Positions 45,091-53,955 of a stretch of DNA of 64,000 nucleotides are shown in pieces; position 1 is the stretch's first letter; each line of letters begins with the position of its first letter. The notes beneath the pieces were generated by a model, which was not told the origin of the DNA, did not search any database, and was given only the letters and a program-made list of their open reading frames with translations. Origin of the DNA: Gordonia otitidis NBRC 100426 (lineage in GTDB: Bacteria; Actinomycetota; Actinomycetes; Mycobacteriales; Mycobacteriaceae); the NCBI RefSeq assembly GCF_000248075.1, contig NZ_BAFB01000036.1, forward strand, positions 1 through 64,000. The letters run 5' to 3'. The position numbers and the translations under genes were made by a program.

Positions 45091-46287
45091 ATGCTGATCA
45101 CACAGTCCGAGATCGACGACGCGGTGGCCACACTCGCGCCCGTGATGCGGCGCACGCCGCTGGTTGCGTCGCGCGTGCTGTCCGAGCGCAGCGGCTCTGA
45201 CGTCTGGCTCAAATGCGAGAACCTGCAGCGCACAGGATCGTTCAAGCCTCGTGGCGCGTTCTATCGGATCTCGCGGCTCTCGTCGGCCGAGCGCGCGGCA
45301 GGTGTCGTCGCGGCCAGTGCAGGCAACCACGCACAGGGGGTCGCATGGTCGGCCGCGCACCTGGGCATCACGTCACGCGTGTACATGCCGGTGGGTGCGG
45401 CGCTACCAAAACTCGCAGCCACCAAGGCATATGGGGCCGAGGTGGTGCTGACGGGTGAGACGATCGACCAATCGTTGGTCGCCGCACGCGAGTTCGCGGA
45501 GAACACCGGTGCCACCCTGATCCATCCGTTCGACCACCGCGACATCGTCGCGGGACAGGCGACGGTCGGCGTCGAGATCTGTCAGCAGATGCCTGACGTC
45601 GGATCGATCGTCGTACCACTCGGCGGCGGCGGACTGCTGGCCGGGATCGCGGCATCGGTGAAGGCCAGACGGCCACACGTGCGGATCGTCGGCGTGCAGG
45701 CGGCACGGGCAGCGGCGTGGCCGACCTCGCTGCAGGAGGACATGCCGGTCGCGGCCGAACACATGTCGACCATGGCCGACGGTATTGCGGTCGCGCTACC
45801 CGGCGCCGTTCCCTTTGCGCACGTCCGGGAACTGGTCGACGACGTGGTCACCGTCGACGAGGAGCAGTTGGCGACGGCCCTGCTGTTGATGCTCGAGCGC
45901 GCCAAGCTGCTCGTCGAGCCCGCCGGAGCCGCTGCTGTGGCTGCGCTGATGAACCTCGACCTCGACCTGCCGGGACCGATCTGTGTCGTTGCGTCCGGCG
46001 GCAACATCGATCCGCTCGTGCTCAGCCACGTGACCACGGCGGGGTTGACTGCGTCCGGTCGGTTCCTGACGGTCACCGCGACCATTCCCGACCGACCCGG
46101 CGGGCTGATCTCACTGCTCGAACTGTTGCGTGATCAGGGGGCGAGCGTCGTCGACGTCGTGCATTCGCGTGTCGCCGACGATCTGCAACTCGGCGAGGTA
46201 CAGGTGACGGTCAGCGCCGAGACGCGGGGAGCAGAGCATCAGGAGGCGGTGCGCACTGCGCTCGCGGACGCGGGTTTCCTACGCTGA
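45091..46287 (+). CDS. ilvA: Threonine ammonia-lyase with C-terminal ACT domain
   Basis: A 398-residue PLP enzyme. PLP lysine K52 in GSFKPRGAFYRI; ASAGNHAQGVAWSA binds the phosphate; the Gly loop is VPLGGGGLLAG. The C-terminal ACT module (about 325-398, LTVTATIPDRPGGLISLLELL) is the short type seen in catabolic or single-ACT enzymes. It turns threonine into 2-oxobutyrate, also a product of the preceding enzyme when it acts as a lyase. The ATG at 45091 has TACGTT 10 nt upstream and no ribosome site. It lies 60 bp after metB. Confidence 0.92.
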   Translation: MLITQSEIDDAVATLAPVMRRTPLVASRVLSERSGSDVWLKCENLQRTGSFKPRGAFYRISRLSSAERAAGVVAASAGNHAQGVAWSAAHLGITSRVYMPVGAALPKLAATKAYGAEVVLTGETIDQSLVAAREFAENTGATLIHPFDHRDIVAGQATVGVEICQQMPDVGSIVVPLGGGGLLAGIAASVKARRPHVRIVGVQAARAAAWPTSLQEDMPVAAEHMSTMADGIAVALPGAVPFAHVRELVDDVVTVDEEQLATALLLMLERAKLLVEPAGAAAVAALMNLDLDLPGPICVVASGGNIDPLVLSHVTTAGLTASGRFLTVTATIPDRPGGLISLLELLRDQGASVVDVVHSRVADDLQLGEVQVTVSAETRGAEHQEAVRTALADAGFLR

Positions 46288-46296
46288 CGTCGCGGA

Positions 46297-46812
46297 TCAG
46301 ACCTGTGGACGGAGCGTCGCGAAAAGACGGATGGTGTCGTTCTCGACGGTCTTGAACACCGACGCAGCAGTCGGACCGCTGAACAGCTTGACGGGTCTGG
46401 CGGTGGTGTTGAGTTCGAGAGCGAATCTCCACACGAGCCGACATCCGACGTCGGCGGCGCTGACTTCCGTCAGCTCGCCGAATCGCGTGAGCCCGGGCAC
46501 CGTCACCGACGTTCCGCGGAAGGCGTTGCGGTAGTAATGATCCCCCGGCTCCTCGGTCCAGTCGAAGAAGTACTCGGAGAGCGCAACGCCCGGGCCGAGC
46601 TTGGCCTGACGGGTCGTGCCCACGCCGTACGGCGGCGGTGAGGTGAACTCGATACCTCTGATCGCCCGACACCAGTCGAGTGTGTGCTGGCGGGTCAGTT
46701 CGGCCCACGCACGTTCCGGCGTGACGGGGAGGTTCACGTCGATTCGATAAGTCACGGGTGCCGAGTCGAAGAAGTCGAGGTCGAAGGATTCGAGTGGGTA
46801 GCTGCGCGCCAT
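46297..46812 (-). CDS. SRPBCC-family protein
   Basis: A 171-residue protein (179 if the GTG at 46836 is used). The START-like pattern YRIDVNLPVTPERAWAELTR at the N-terminus, then FFDWTEEPGDHYYRNAF, RLVWRFALEL and the long C-terminal helix SVFKTVENDTIRLFATL indicate a helix-grip fold that holds a hydrophobic ligand. No enzymatic motif. It converges on ilvA with 9 bp between stops and is divergent from the AfsR-like gene, so the 70-bp gap holds both promoters. Confidence 0.8.
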   Translation of the reverse strand: MARSYPLESFDLDFFDSAPVTYRIDVNLPVTPERAWAELTRQHTLDWCRAIRGIEFTSPPPYGVGTTRQAKLGPGVALSEYFFDWTEEPGDHYYRNAFRGTSVTVPGLTRFGELTEVSAADVGCRLVWRFALELNTTARPVKLFSGPTAASVFKTVENDTIRLFATLRPQV

Positions 46813-46882
46813 CGTGCCATTCAAGCACGGCGCCACATCGTATCTCGGCGGTACGTGCGAGCGCGGGCGCTAACCTGGCACA

Positions 46883-49800
46883 GTGCCCGTCCCCGCAACC
46901 ACCGTGATCGGTCTGCTCGGTCCCGTCGCCACAGGCGTCTCCGCGACACCCGGTTCGCCGGTGGCACCGGAGGACCTGGTGACGATCCCGGGTATCCGCG
47001 CGAAGCGACTGCTGGCGTCGTTGGCGCTCGGCGGTGGACGAACGAGGTCGGCCGAGCGCCTCATCGACGACGTGTGGGCAGACGAACCGCCCCGCTCGCC
47101 CGGTGCGGCCCTGCACACCCAGATATCGCGCCTGCGCACCATTCTCGGCGCCGGACGCATCGAGGCGTCAGGTGGTGGATATCGACTTGTGGGCGGTCGT
47201 ACCGACATCGACATCGTCGATGAACTGATCGCCGAGGGCACTGCAACCGCGCTCGACGACGCGGCGTCGTGGTGGCGGGGTGAACCCGGTGACGACCTCG
47301 GCGACGACGCCGGGTCGCTCATCGCCGAGGTTCGTACGCGCGCAACCCGCGCCGAGAACGCCCTCGACCGCGCCAGGGGTGCCGTCGCGATGAACTCCGA
47401 GGATTACGCGACGGCCCGCGTGATCGCCGAAAAGCGCTGTGCTCGTGATCCTCTGGATGAGACCGCAGCACTGGAACTCATGCGTGCGCTTGCGGGTGAG
47501 GGCCGGGTCGCCGACGCGCTCGCCGTGTACGCCGCACTGCGGCGTCGGCTCTCGACTGAGCTCGGCGTCCACCCCGGCGCGACGATCAGCGAGGTGCACG
47601 CCGCTCTGCTCGCCGAGGGGGACCTAGATGTTCGACGGACCGCCCCGAACGCGCGACGGTCGACCATCCAGGTGGGCCTGTCGGTGGAGACGAGCGACCT
47701 CATCGGACGCGACGGTGACGTCGCGTCCATCATCGATCAACTGCGGACACATCGACTCGTCACCATCCAGGGACCCGGCGGCGTCGGCAAGACGCGGGTG
47801 GCCAACCGCGTAGGACACCGCCTGGTCGACGAGGGGGCGTCGGTCTACTACGTCCCGCTCGCGCCGATCCGCAACGACGACGACGTGGTGCCGGCCATCG
47901 CCGCAACTCTCGGCGTCGGCGAGTCTGATCTCGGCACCAACGCACGCCCACGCATCGCGGCGACCGGCGACCTGCAGGATCGGCTCGTCGATGCGCTGCG
48001 CGGCCGGGATGCGCTGTTGATCCTGGACAACTGCGAGCAGGTCATCGAGCGATGTGCGCGGCTCGTTGCAGACCTGCTGGCTGCGGACTCGTCGTTGAAG
48101 ATCCTCGTCACCAGCCGTGCACCGCTGATGCTGCCCGCCGAGCAGATCTTTCTGCTGCCGACACTCGACGTGACAGACGACGGTGCGGCTGTGGAGTTGT
48201 TCACCACCCGAGCCAGCGCAGTGCGGCCCGACGCTGATCTGGCGCGCGACTCCGTCGCGCAGCTGTGCAGACATCTCGACGGCCTGCCGTTGGCGATCGA
48301 GCTCGCCGCGGCGCGAATTCGTACGATGACGGTCGAGGAGATCGCCGACAGGTTGGCGGAACGATTCGCGCTGCTGCGCGGATCGGACCGCAGTGCACCC
48401 GACCGGCACCGCACGCTGCGGGCGGTGATCGACTGGAGTTGGGACCTCCTCGACGACGACGCACGAGACGCGTTGCGGCGGCTGTGCAGGTTCCCGGCGG
48501 GGTTCACGGCCGAGGCCGCGAGAATCCTGTTGGGTCATGGAGGTTTTCGCCTCGACGACACACTGGCATCGCTGGTCAACCAGTCGTTGCTGACCGTGAT
48601 CGAGGCCGACGGTCGGGTGCGCTACCGGATGTTGGAGATGGTGCGTGAGTTCGGCGAGGAGAAACTCGCCGCAGAACCCGGGCTGTCGTCGGCGGTCAAC
48701 TCGGCGATGCGTGAGTGGGGTAAGACCGTTGCGGGCGAGATGGTTGCGAGCTACGACAGCGGTGTCGACGCCTCATTGATGAGCCGCGTGGCCGCGGATG
48801 TCGACAATCTCGTCTGGGTGCTCCGCCATTGCTCGGAGGTGATAGTGCACGGTGAGGACGGCTCGCCCAAGGTGGCGGACGCCGTTGACTGCGCGGTGCG
48901 CATCTTCCCGGTTCTGGCTGGATTCTGGATGGCCCGAGGTCTGCACGCGGAGGTCATGAACTGGGGTTCGCGGTTGCTCGAGGTGTTGCCGTCACCGCCA
49001 TTCGAACTCTCCGATGAGCGCCGACGTGATTGGGAGGCAACCGTTCTCGCGTCGATGACACATCAAATGCTGCGGCAGGACCTCCGCGCACTCGCTCGTG
49101 CCCGATACTATCTGCGACGGCTGCACGATCCGGATCGGATCTACGTCGAGCCGACCGAGCTGATGACCGCCTGCGTGCTGAGTCGGAGTACGACCGAAGC
49201 GATCCGCTACGTGGTGCGTGGCACCATGAGTTCCGATGAGCGCGTGGCGACCACAGCACTCGGTGGACGCATGAATCTCGCCGAGAATCTGGGACGTCTC
49301 GACAAGGCCGAACGCGACGGCGAGACGTTGCGTCGGCGATCACGGCTGGGACGCGATCACTGGATGTCGGCAATGGCGAAGATCAGTCTCGGTGGCATAC
49401 ACAGCCAGCAGGCGAACTGGGCGCGGGCTGTCGGCTTCTATCGTGGTGGAATCGACGACCTCGTCCGGCTCGGCTCCTTCGAGGATGAAATGCAGGCGCG
49501 GGGCTACCTCGCGGTCACGCTGATCAATCTCGGGCAACTCGACGCCGCCGAGGACGAGCTCGCGCGGGTCGCCGACGGGTGGACCCCGGACGATCCGGAT
49601 CCGCGCGGGTTTCCCGAGGTCTTCGCCGGAATGATGTTGGCGCTCGGTGAATTGCATTTCGCGCGCGGATATCACGCCGACGCCGCGGCGATGTTCGCCA
49701 GGGCAGCCGACCTACTGATGCGTGAGCATCCGATGGCCGCGCGAGACCCGGGCGCGTCGATGCTGATCGGCGTCGCCGCCATCGGTTTGATGCGTACCGG

Positions 49801-50158
49801 GCAGGCCGGCCGTGCCCGCGACCTGCTGCCGATTCTCGCGAGCAGCCTGGCCGAGACCCTGTCGCCGAGCGGCTGGAACGATATTCCACAGGCCGCCAAC
49901 ATGGCGGTGTCGACCGGTTATGTGTTGTGCGACAACAGCATTACCCGACGCGAAGGTGCCCGGCTGATGATGCTCGGGAAGCGACTGAACGCTCGCGTCG
50001 ACTATCCGGGCTACTACGCCGTCCTGAGCGACCCGGTGGCCGCGTCGACGCTGACAAGACGCGAGTGGGACGAAGCCACCGGCGACATCCCCGCCATGCC
50101 TCGGCGCCGGGCGATCGACGAGCTCGTCAGCACGCTGGCGTCGAGGACGTCGAGCTGA
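46883..50158 (+). CDS. AfsR-like transcriptional regulator (BTAD, NB-ARC, TPR)
   Basis: A 1091-residue regulator. An OmpR-type winged helix (about 8-105) is followed by a bacterial transcriptional activation domain (about 110-250: AENALDRARGAVAMNSEDYA, LRRRLSTELGVHPGA). A NTPase comes next, with Walker A GPGGVGKTR (about 297-305), LLILDNCEQVIE and GLPLAIELAAARI. The C-terminal half is helical with TPR-like repeats. Such proteins sense a ligand or phosphorylation and activate neighbouring genes. GTG start with TAACCT ending 6 nt upstream, hence leaderless. A possible target is the ABC exporter next to it. Confidence 0.9.
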   Translation: MPVPATTVIGLLGPVATGVSATPGSPVAPEDLVTIPGIRAKRLLASLALGGGRTRSAERLIDDVWADEPPRSPGAALHTQISRLRTILGAGRIEASGGGYRLVGGRTDIDIVDELIAEGTATALDDAASWWRGEPGDDLGDDAGSLIAEVRTRATRAENALDRARGAVAMNSEDYATARVIAEKRCARDPLDETAALELMRALAGEGRVADALAVYAALRRRLSTELGVHPGATISEVHAALLAEGDLDVRRTAPNARRSTIQVGLSVETSDLIGRDGDVASIIDQLRTHRLVTIQGPGGVGKTRVANRVGHRLVDEGASVYYVPLAPIRNDDDVVPAIAATLGVGESDLGTNARPRIAATGDLQDRLVDALRGRDALLILDNCEQVIERCARLVADLLAADSSLKILVTSRAPLMLPAEQIFLLPTLDVTDDGAAVELFTTRASAVRPDADLARDSVAQLCRHLDGLPLAIELAAARIRTMTVEEIADRLAERFALLRGSDRSAPDRHRTLRAVIDWSWDLLDDDARDALRRLCRFPAGFTAEAARILLGHGGFRLDDTLASLVNQSLLTVIEADGRVRYRMLEMVREFGEEKLAAEPGLSSAVNSAMREWGKTVAGEMVASYDSGVDASLMSRVAADVDNLVWVLRHCSEVIVHGEDGSPKVADAVDCAVRIFPVLAGFWMARGLHAEVMNWGSRLLEVLPSPPFELSDERRRDWEATVLASMTHQMLRQDLRALARARYYLRRLHDPDRIYVEPTELMTACVLSRSTTEAIRYVVRGTMSSDERVATTALGGRMNLAENLGRLDKAERDGETLRRRSRLGRDHWMSAMAKISLGGIHSQQANWARAVGFYRGGIDDLVRLGSFEDEMQARGYLAVTLINLGQLDAAEDELARVADGWTPDDPDPRGFPEVFAGMMLALGELHFARGYHADAAAMFARAADLLMREHPMAARDPGASMLIGVAAIGLMRTGQAGRARDLLPILASSLAETLSPSGWNDIPQAANMAVSTGYVLCDNSITRREGARLMMLGKRLNARVDYPGYYAVLSDPVAASTLTRREWDEATGDIPAMPRRRAIDELVSTLASRTSS

Positions 50159-50177
50159 CGCTCGAACCGCTCACACA

Positions 50178-50225
50178 GACGCGGCGCGGGGGATACCGGT
50201 CGCAGGTGTCCCGCCGCGCCGCGTC
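50178..50225. terminator. Bidirectional hairpin between the AfsR-like gene and ABC permease
   Basis: Outer arms of 11 nt (50178-50188 and 50215-50225) are exact complements, with further imperfect pairing inside. It sits between convergent stops at 50158 and 50232. Confidence 0.7.
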
Positions 50226-50231
50226 GAATCG

Positions 50232-51068
50232 TCAGGCGTTGCGCATGTACGCCCGCACGGCGAGCGGTGCGAAGACGGCGGTGATCACGGCGGCTCCGAC
50301 AAGTGCCCACACCACGTGCATTCCGGCGTGGCCGTTCACGGTCAGTTCGCGTACCGCCGATACGAGGTGGCTGACCGGATTGACCTTGACGAATGCCTGT
50401 AACCAGCCCGGCATGGTGTCGACAGGGACGAACGCGTTGGACATGAACGTGAGCGGGAAGACGATCAGCATCGAAACACCTTGCACCGCAGATGCTTTGC
50501 TCATCAGGCAGCCCATGAGCGCGAAGACCCACGACACCGCGAAGCTGCAGACCATCACCAGCAGGACCGATGCGATGACGCCCCAGGCGTTCGGGCGCCA
50601 TCCCATGATGAGCCCCATCCCGACGGTGATGACGCTGGCGACCAGATAGCGGATCACATCGGCGAGCAGTGCCCCCGCCAACGGACTGATCCGCGCGATC
50701 GGCAGCGACCGGAATCGGTCGAAGACGCCCTTGTCCATGTCCTCACGCAACTGCGTTCCGGTCACGATGGAGCTCATCACGACCGTCTGCACGAGGATGC
50801 CCGGGATGATGACCGGCAGATAGGATTTGACGTCGCCACTGATCGCGCCGCCGAAGATGTAGGTGAACATCACGGTGAAGATGATCGGCATGACAGTGAC
50901 GTCGAAGAGCTGCTCCGGGTTGTGCCGTAGCTTGAGCACCCCGCGGTAGGCCATGGTGATCGATTGCCGCACCGTTTCCGCCAGCGACACCGACTGCTTC
51001 GCGCGAGCGCGGATGGCTCCTGTCGTGATGGATCGCGCCGCGGGCACCTGGGAAAGTGTCGTGGTCAT
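50232..51068 (-). CDS. ABC-2 exporter permease, DrrB-like
   Basis: A 278-residue membrane protein with six helices (for example LFDVTVMPIIFTVMFTYIFG, VIIPGILVQTVVMSSIVTG, VSMLIVFPLTFMSNAFVPVD). The segments QLREDMDKGVFDRFRSLPIAR and LTFMSNAFVPVDTMPGWLQ are typical of daunorubicin-resistance permeases. The ATG at 51068 overlaps the ATPase stop (ATGA). Together they form a drug or lipid exporter. Confidence 0.9.
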   Translation of the reverse strand: MTTTLSQVPAARSITTGAIRARAKQSVSLAETVRQSITMAYRGVLKLRHNPEQLFDVTVMPIIFTVMFTYIFGGAISGDVKSYLPVIIPGILVQTVVMSSIVTGTQLREDMDKGVFDRFRSLPIARISPLAGALLADVIRYLVASVITVGMGLIMGWRPNAWGVIASVLLVMVCSFAVSWVFALMGCLMSKASAVQGVSMLIVFPLTFMSNAFVPVDTMPGWLQAFVKVNPVSHLVSAVRELTVNGHAGMHVVWALVGAAVITAVFAPLAVRAYMRNA

Positions 51069-52129
51069 CAGTTGTTCTCCTCGTGAGTGCTGTCTGCGTC
51101 GGTGTTCGGGTCGCCGGCCTCGGCGGCACCATCGTCGGTCTCTGCCGGTTTGCCGGTCAGGGTGAGGAACACCTCGTCGAGACTCGGCTTCTGGACGTTG
51201 ATCTCGTCGACCGTGATGCCCTCGGCCCGCATGGCGATCAATACGTCGGGCACCAGATCGGGACGGTGGAGGGGAGCCGAGATCCGCCCGGCCTCGGCCG
51301 AGAGGGTCGCGGGTTCGTCGAGGACACGCTCCACGATCTCGGCGACTCTCGGGGCGTCGGCCCGTTCGAGCGGGGCGAGCTGGGGCGTCGCCGCCCCCAC
51401 CGAGCTCTTCAGGGCGTCGGCGGTGTCGTCGGCGATGACACGTCCACGGTCGATCACCGCGATGCGATCGGCGAGTTGATCGGCTTCGTCGAGGTACTGG
51501 GTCGTCAACAGGACAGTGGCGCCGTCGGCGACGAGTCGGCGAATGGTCTCCCACATCTGGGCGCGTGTCCGGGGATCGAGACCGGTGGTCGGCTCGTCGA
51601 GAAAGAGTAGCGGTGGCGTGTCGATGAGGCTCGCGGCGAGGTCGAGGCGCCGACGCATGCCGCCGGAGAAGTCCTTGAGTGGCCGGTCGGCCGCCTCGGT
51701 CAGAGAGAACTCGTCGAGCAACTCGTCGGCGCGGGTCTTCGCCGCCTTGCGGGAGAACCCGAGCAGTAGTGCGAAGACGACGAGATTCTGCCTCGCCGTG
51801 AGGTCTTCGTCGACCGACGCGTACTGGCCGGTGACGCCGACCAGTGAGCGCACCGCGGTCGAGTCGTGGACGACGTCGTAGCCGAAGATCTTCGCCGAAC
51901 CCGAGTCCGGTCGCAGCAGCGTGGCCAGCATGCTGACGGTGGTGGTCTTGCCCGCACCGTTGGGTCCGAGGACGCCGTACACCGAGCCGGTCGGTACTGC
52001 CAGATCCACGCCGTCGACGGCGCGATTCGAGCCGAATTGCTTGACCAGTCCGCGCGCGTCGATGGCGAGGTCGGACCCCAGAGGGCTCGCCACGCCTGAC
52101 ATCGAACTGGTGGTGGTTGTCGTAGTCAT
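51068..52129 (-). CDS. ABC exporter ATPase, DrrA-like
   Basis: A 353-residue ATPase. Walker A is GPNGAGKTTT, the Q-loop is in GVTGQYASVDEDLTARQNL, the signature is FSGGMRRRLDLAASLI, Walker B is LLFLDEPTTGLD, and VLLTTQYLDEADQLADRI follows. The C-terminal extension with INVQKPSLDEVFLTLTG is diagnostic of the daunorubicin-resistance ATPases. Thr-rich N-terminus; the internal ATG at 52102 is an alternative start. First of the two-gene exporter operon. Confidence 0.93.
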   Translation of the reverse strand: MTTTTTTSSMSGVASPLGSDLAIDARGLVKQFGSNRAVDGVDLAVPTGSVYGVLGPNGAGKTTTVSMLATLLRPDSGSAKIFGYDVVHDSTAVRSLVGVTGQYASVDEDLTARQNLVVFALLLGFSRKAAKTRADELLDEFSLTEAADRPLKDFSGGMRRRLDLAASLIDTPPLLFLDEPTTGLDPRTRAQMWETIRRLVADGATVLLTTQYLDEADQLADRIAVIDRGRVIADDTADALKSSVGAATPQLAPLERADAPRVAEIVERVLDEPATLSAEAGRISAPLHRPDLVPDVLIAMRAEGITVDEINVQKPSLDEVFLTLTGKPAETDDGAAEAGDPNTDADSTHEENN

Positions 52130-52229
52130 GTCGTTGAGCCTGCACGAGGTCGCTGTCGTGCGGCTTACGTCATCTGTCGTGCGGTCACGTCACCGTTCGT
52201 CGTGTCACGCGGCCGCTCCGCCGCGACGA

Positions 52230-52430
52230 TCGCAGGCTGCGGATTACGCGCGCAACGTCTGGGTTCGCATACTGGGGGCGATCTATCCCTCGATGATCGC
52301 GTTCGTCGTGATCGGCACAGCCAACCACTACGTGCTCGACGTTGCCGCGATCGCCGCAGTCATCGCGGTGGCGATGTTGATCGTGCACCTTCCGTGGTCG
52401 CGGGTATGGCATCGCGCCGCTGACAGGTCG
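52230..52430 (+). pseudogene. Remnant of a PAP2-type membrane phosphatase
   Basis: On the plus strand the translation NVWVRILGAIYPSMIAFVVI then GTANHYVLDVAAIAAVIAVA matches the last catalytic block of PAP2/Aur1-like membrane phosphatases (NHxxxD and the following helix). Nothing upstream encodes the first two catalytic blocks; the preceding 100 bp is the start region of the ABC ATPase on the other strand. The open frame reaches 52550 but loses membrane-protein character after 52430. It is best read as the 3' end of a decayed gene. Confidence 0.55.
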
Positions 52431-52476
52431 CCGAGCACGGTGGCCCGGTGCGTGGACGACCGGGTTGGTACCGGTG

Positions 52477-52806
52477 TCACGCCGCAGTTGCGGGGTGACT
52501 CGACTCTTTTTGATGAGGAGCGGTCGCCAGATCGCTTTCATACCGGATGACCGATCCGACGTGGCCGAGTCGACGTTCGACGACAGTGATCGCCTCCGCG
52601 AGCTGGGTGATGTCGTCGACGTCGGCGACCAGCGCGACGGTGTGCCCGTTGTTGCGCAACATGAAAGGCACCACGTCGTAGTAGTTGCTGCCGACGATCG
52701 CCACCGGGGTGCCCTCGTCGAACAGCGCCTGCGCGTATTGCGCGACGCGCGCTTCGTCGTCGAGGACGACGAGCGGGATGTCGGGGCTGGGCTTGTGCAT
52801 TCTCAT
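52477..52806 (-). CDS. Small protein resembling a truncated Rossmann domain
   Basis: A 109-residue protein with an excellent AAGGAGG ribosome site before the ATG at 52806, so I regard it as real. The order strand-helix-strand-helix (DIPLVVLDDEARVAQYAQAL, then GTPVAIVGSNYYDV and HTVALVADVDDITQLAEAIT) resembles the first half of a short-chain dehydrogenase, but no Gly-rich cofactor loop is present and the chain stops before any catalytic region. Function unknown. It partly overlaps, antisense, the open frame following the PAP2 remnant. Confidence 0.65.
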   Translation of the reverse strand: MRMHKPSPDIPLVVLDDEARVAQYAQALFDEGTPVAIVGSNYYDVVPFMLRNNGHTVALVADVDDITQLAEAITVVERRLGHVGSVIRYESDLATAPHQKESSHPATAA

Positions 52807-52973
52807 GGGTCCGTCCTCCTTCGGATCGTTGTAGCTCTGACTACACGATGAACGCGCAGGTTAGCGACGGTCTGGGGCCAAGCTGTGGATAACCTGTGGC
52901 CCCGTGTACTCGATGCCGAGGCCTGTGGATGGACTCGGTGACTCGCCACCGGGATGCGTTTAGCGTGCAGCGC

Positions 52974-53900
52974 ATGGGGAGACGAAATCACAAGTCGCCG
53001 AAGCCAACTGTCGGCCGACACACGCGCAACAGAACAACGGGAAGCGGGCGGCAGTATCACGCCGCAACGCGCCGACGACTCAATCGGATTCCATGGGCGT
53101 CGACCGGCGTACCCGACCTTCAGGCCGCACTCATCGACGCCTTCCGCGGACTCGCGGAGGAATGGGCGGGTTACATTCTGCCCGCCGGCGCGCGGATGCT
53201 GGATGCGATCGAAAGGGTTGACCGCCACAGACACGGACTCCTCGACCTCACCGATGAGGAGTACGTCGACCTCGCCGAGGAGTACTGCGACGTCGTCGAC
53301 CTCTACACAATGCTGCGCGGCATGCTCGGCCGCGCCGATACGTCCGCAGAGGTTCTCGCGCGGGTGTCGCCGATCTGGGTGCCGGCGACGGTGACCGGTT
53401 CGACGGTCGCCGCGGACGAGTCGGCCGGTGGGGAAGTCGGCAGGGTAGATGTTCGCGTACTCCCCACGCTTGGTGCCGCGGGTCTGCTGATCTTCGAGAA
53501 GCCGCTGACACGAATGACCGAAGGGCCTCTACCCAACGGGATCGTCACACCGACCGTCGACGTCGACGCCGTGCTGTGGTGGTCGCACGCAGAGTTCGCC
53601 GACATCGGAGTAGGTGGTGCGTGCAAGAAGGACGACACAACGGAATGCACGTCGATCGAGGTTCAACCGCTGACCCGCAGTCGGGACCTACAACCGCTGC
53701 GCGGCGAGGCGTGGCGGCTGTCGGTGCTGACCGAGGTGACCAACTACAGCGTCGACCCCGCAGACGACATGTCGAGGGCTGGATCGGGCAGGTCGCTCTT
53801 CGAGATGCTCGGCACGTTGGGGGTTGCGTTGGAGCACAGCGACCTTCGCGTCACCGAGGAGTCGGGCACGCTCACGATGGGAGTCGACGACGCGGCATGA
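52974..53900 (+). CDS. Protein of unknown function with basic N-terminus
   Basis: A 308-residue protein I do not recognise. Residues 1-45 are strongly basic (MGRRNHKSPKPTVGRHTRN). Next comes a helical acidic stretch (ALIDAFRGLAEEWAGYILPA and EEYVDLAEEYCDVVDLYTML). After about residue 125 the pattern is beta-rich with a GGACKKDDTTEC segment and two nearby cysteines. No signal peptide or membrane helix. TAGCGT ends 7 nt before the ATG at 52974, which supports the start and a leaderless mRNA. No partner is evident; the neighbours are divergent or convergent. Confidence 0.72.
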   Translation: MGRRNHKSPKPTVGRHTRNRTTGSGRQYHAATRRRLNRIPWASTGVPDLQAALIDAFRGLAEEWAGYILPAGARMLDAIERVDRHRHGLLDLTDEEYVDLAEEYCDVVDLYTMLRGMLGRADTSAEVLARVSPIWVPATVTGSTVAADESAGGEVGRVDVRVLPTLGAAGLLIFEKPLTRMTEGPLPNGIVTPTVDVDAVLWWSHAEFADIGVGGACKKDDTTECTSIEVQPLTRSRDLQPLRGEAWRLSVLTEVTNYSVDPADDMSRAGSGRSLFEMLGTLGVALEHSDLRVTEESGTLTMGVDDAA

Positions 53901-53955
53901 GCGACCCCTCGGCCGCCAGCAAGCGGACCCACATCTGGTCGAGTGGTCGCGGCTC

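Noticed and set aside
43858-45360. 500-codon open frame on the minus strand
   Set aside because: Antisense shadow of metB and the start of ilvA; no motif or ribosome site.
50232-52145. A 637-codon minus-strand frame covering both ABC genes
   Set aside because: Only its last 278 codons encode the permease. The earlier part is out of frame with the ATPase, which is the real gene there, so it is not an ATPase-permease fusion.
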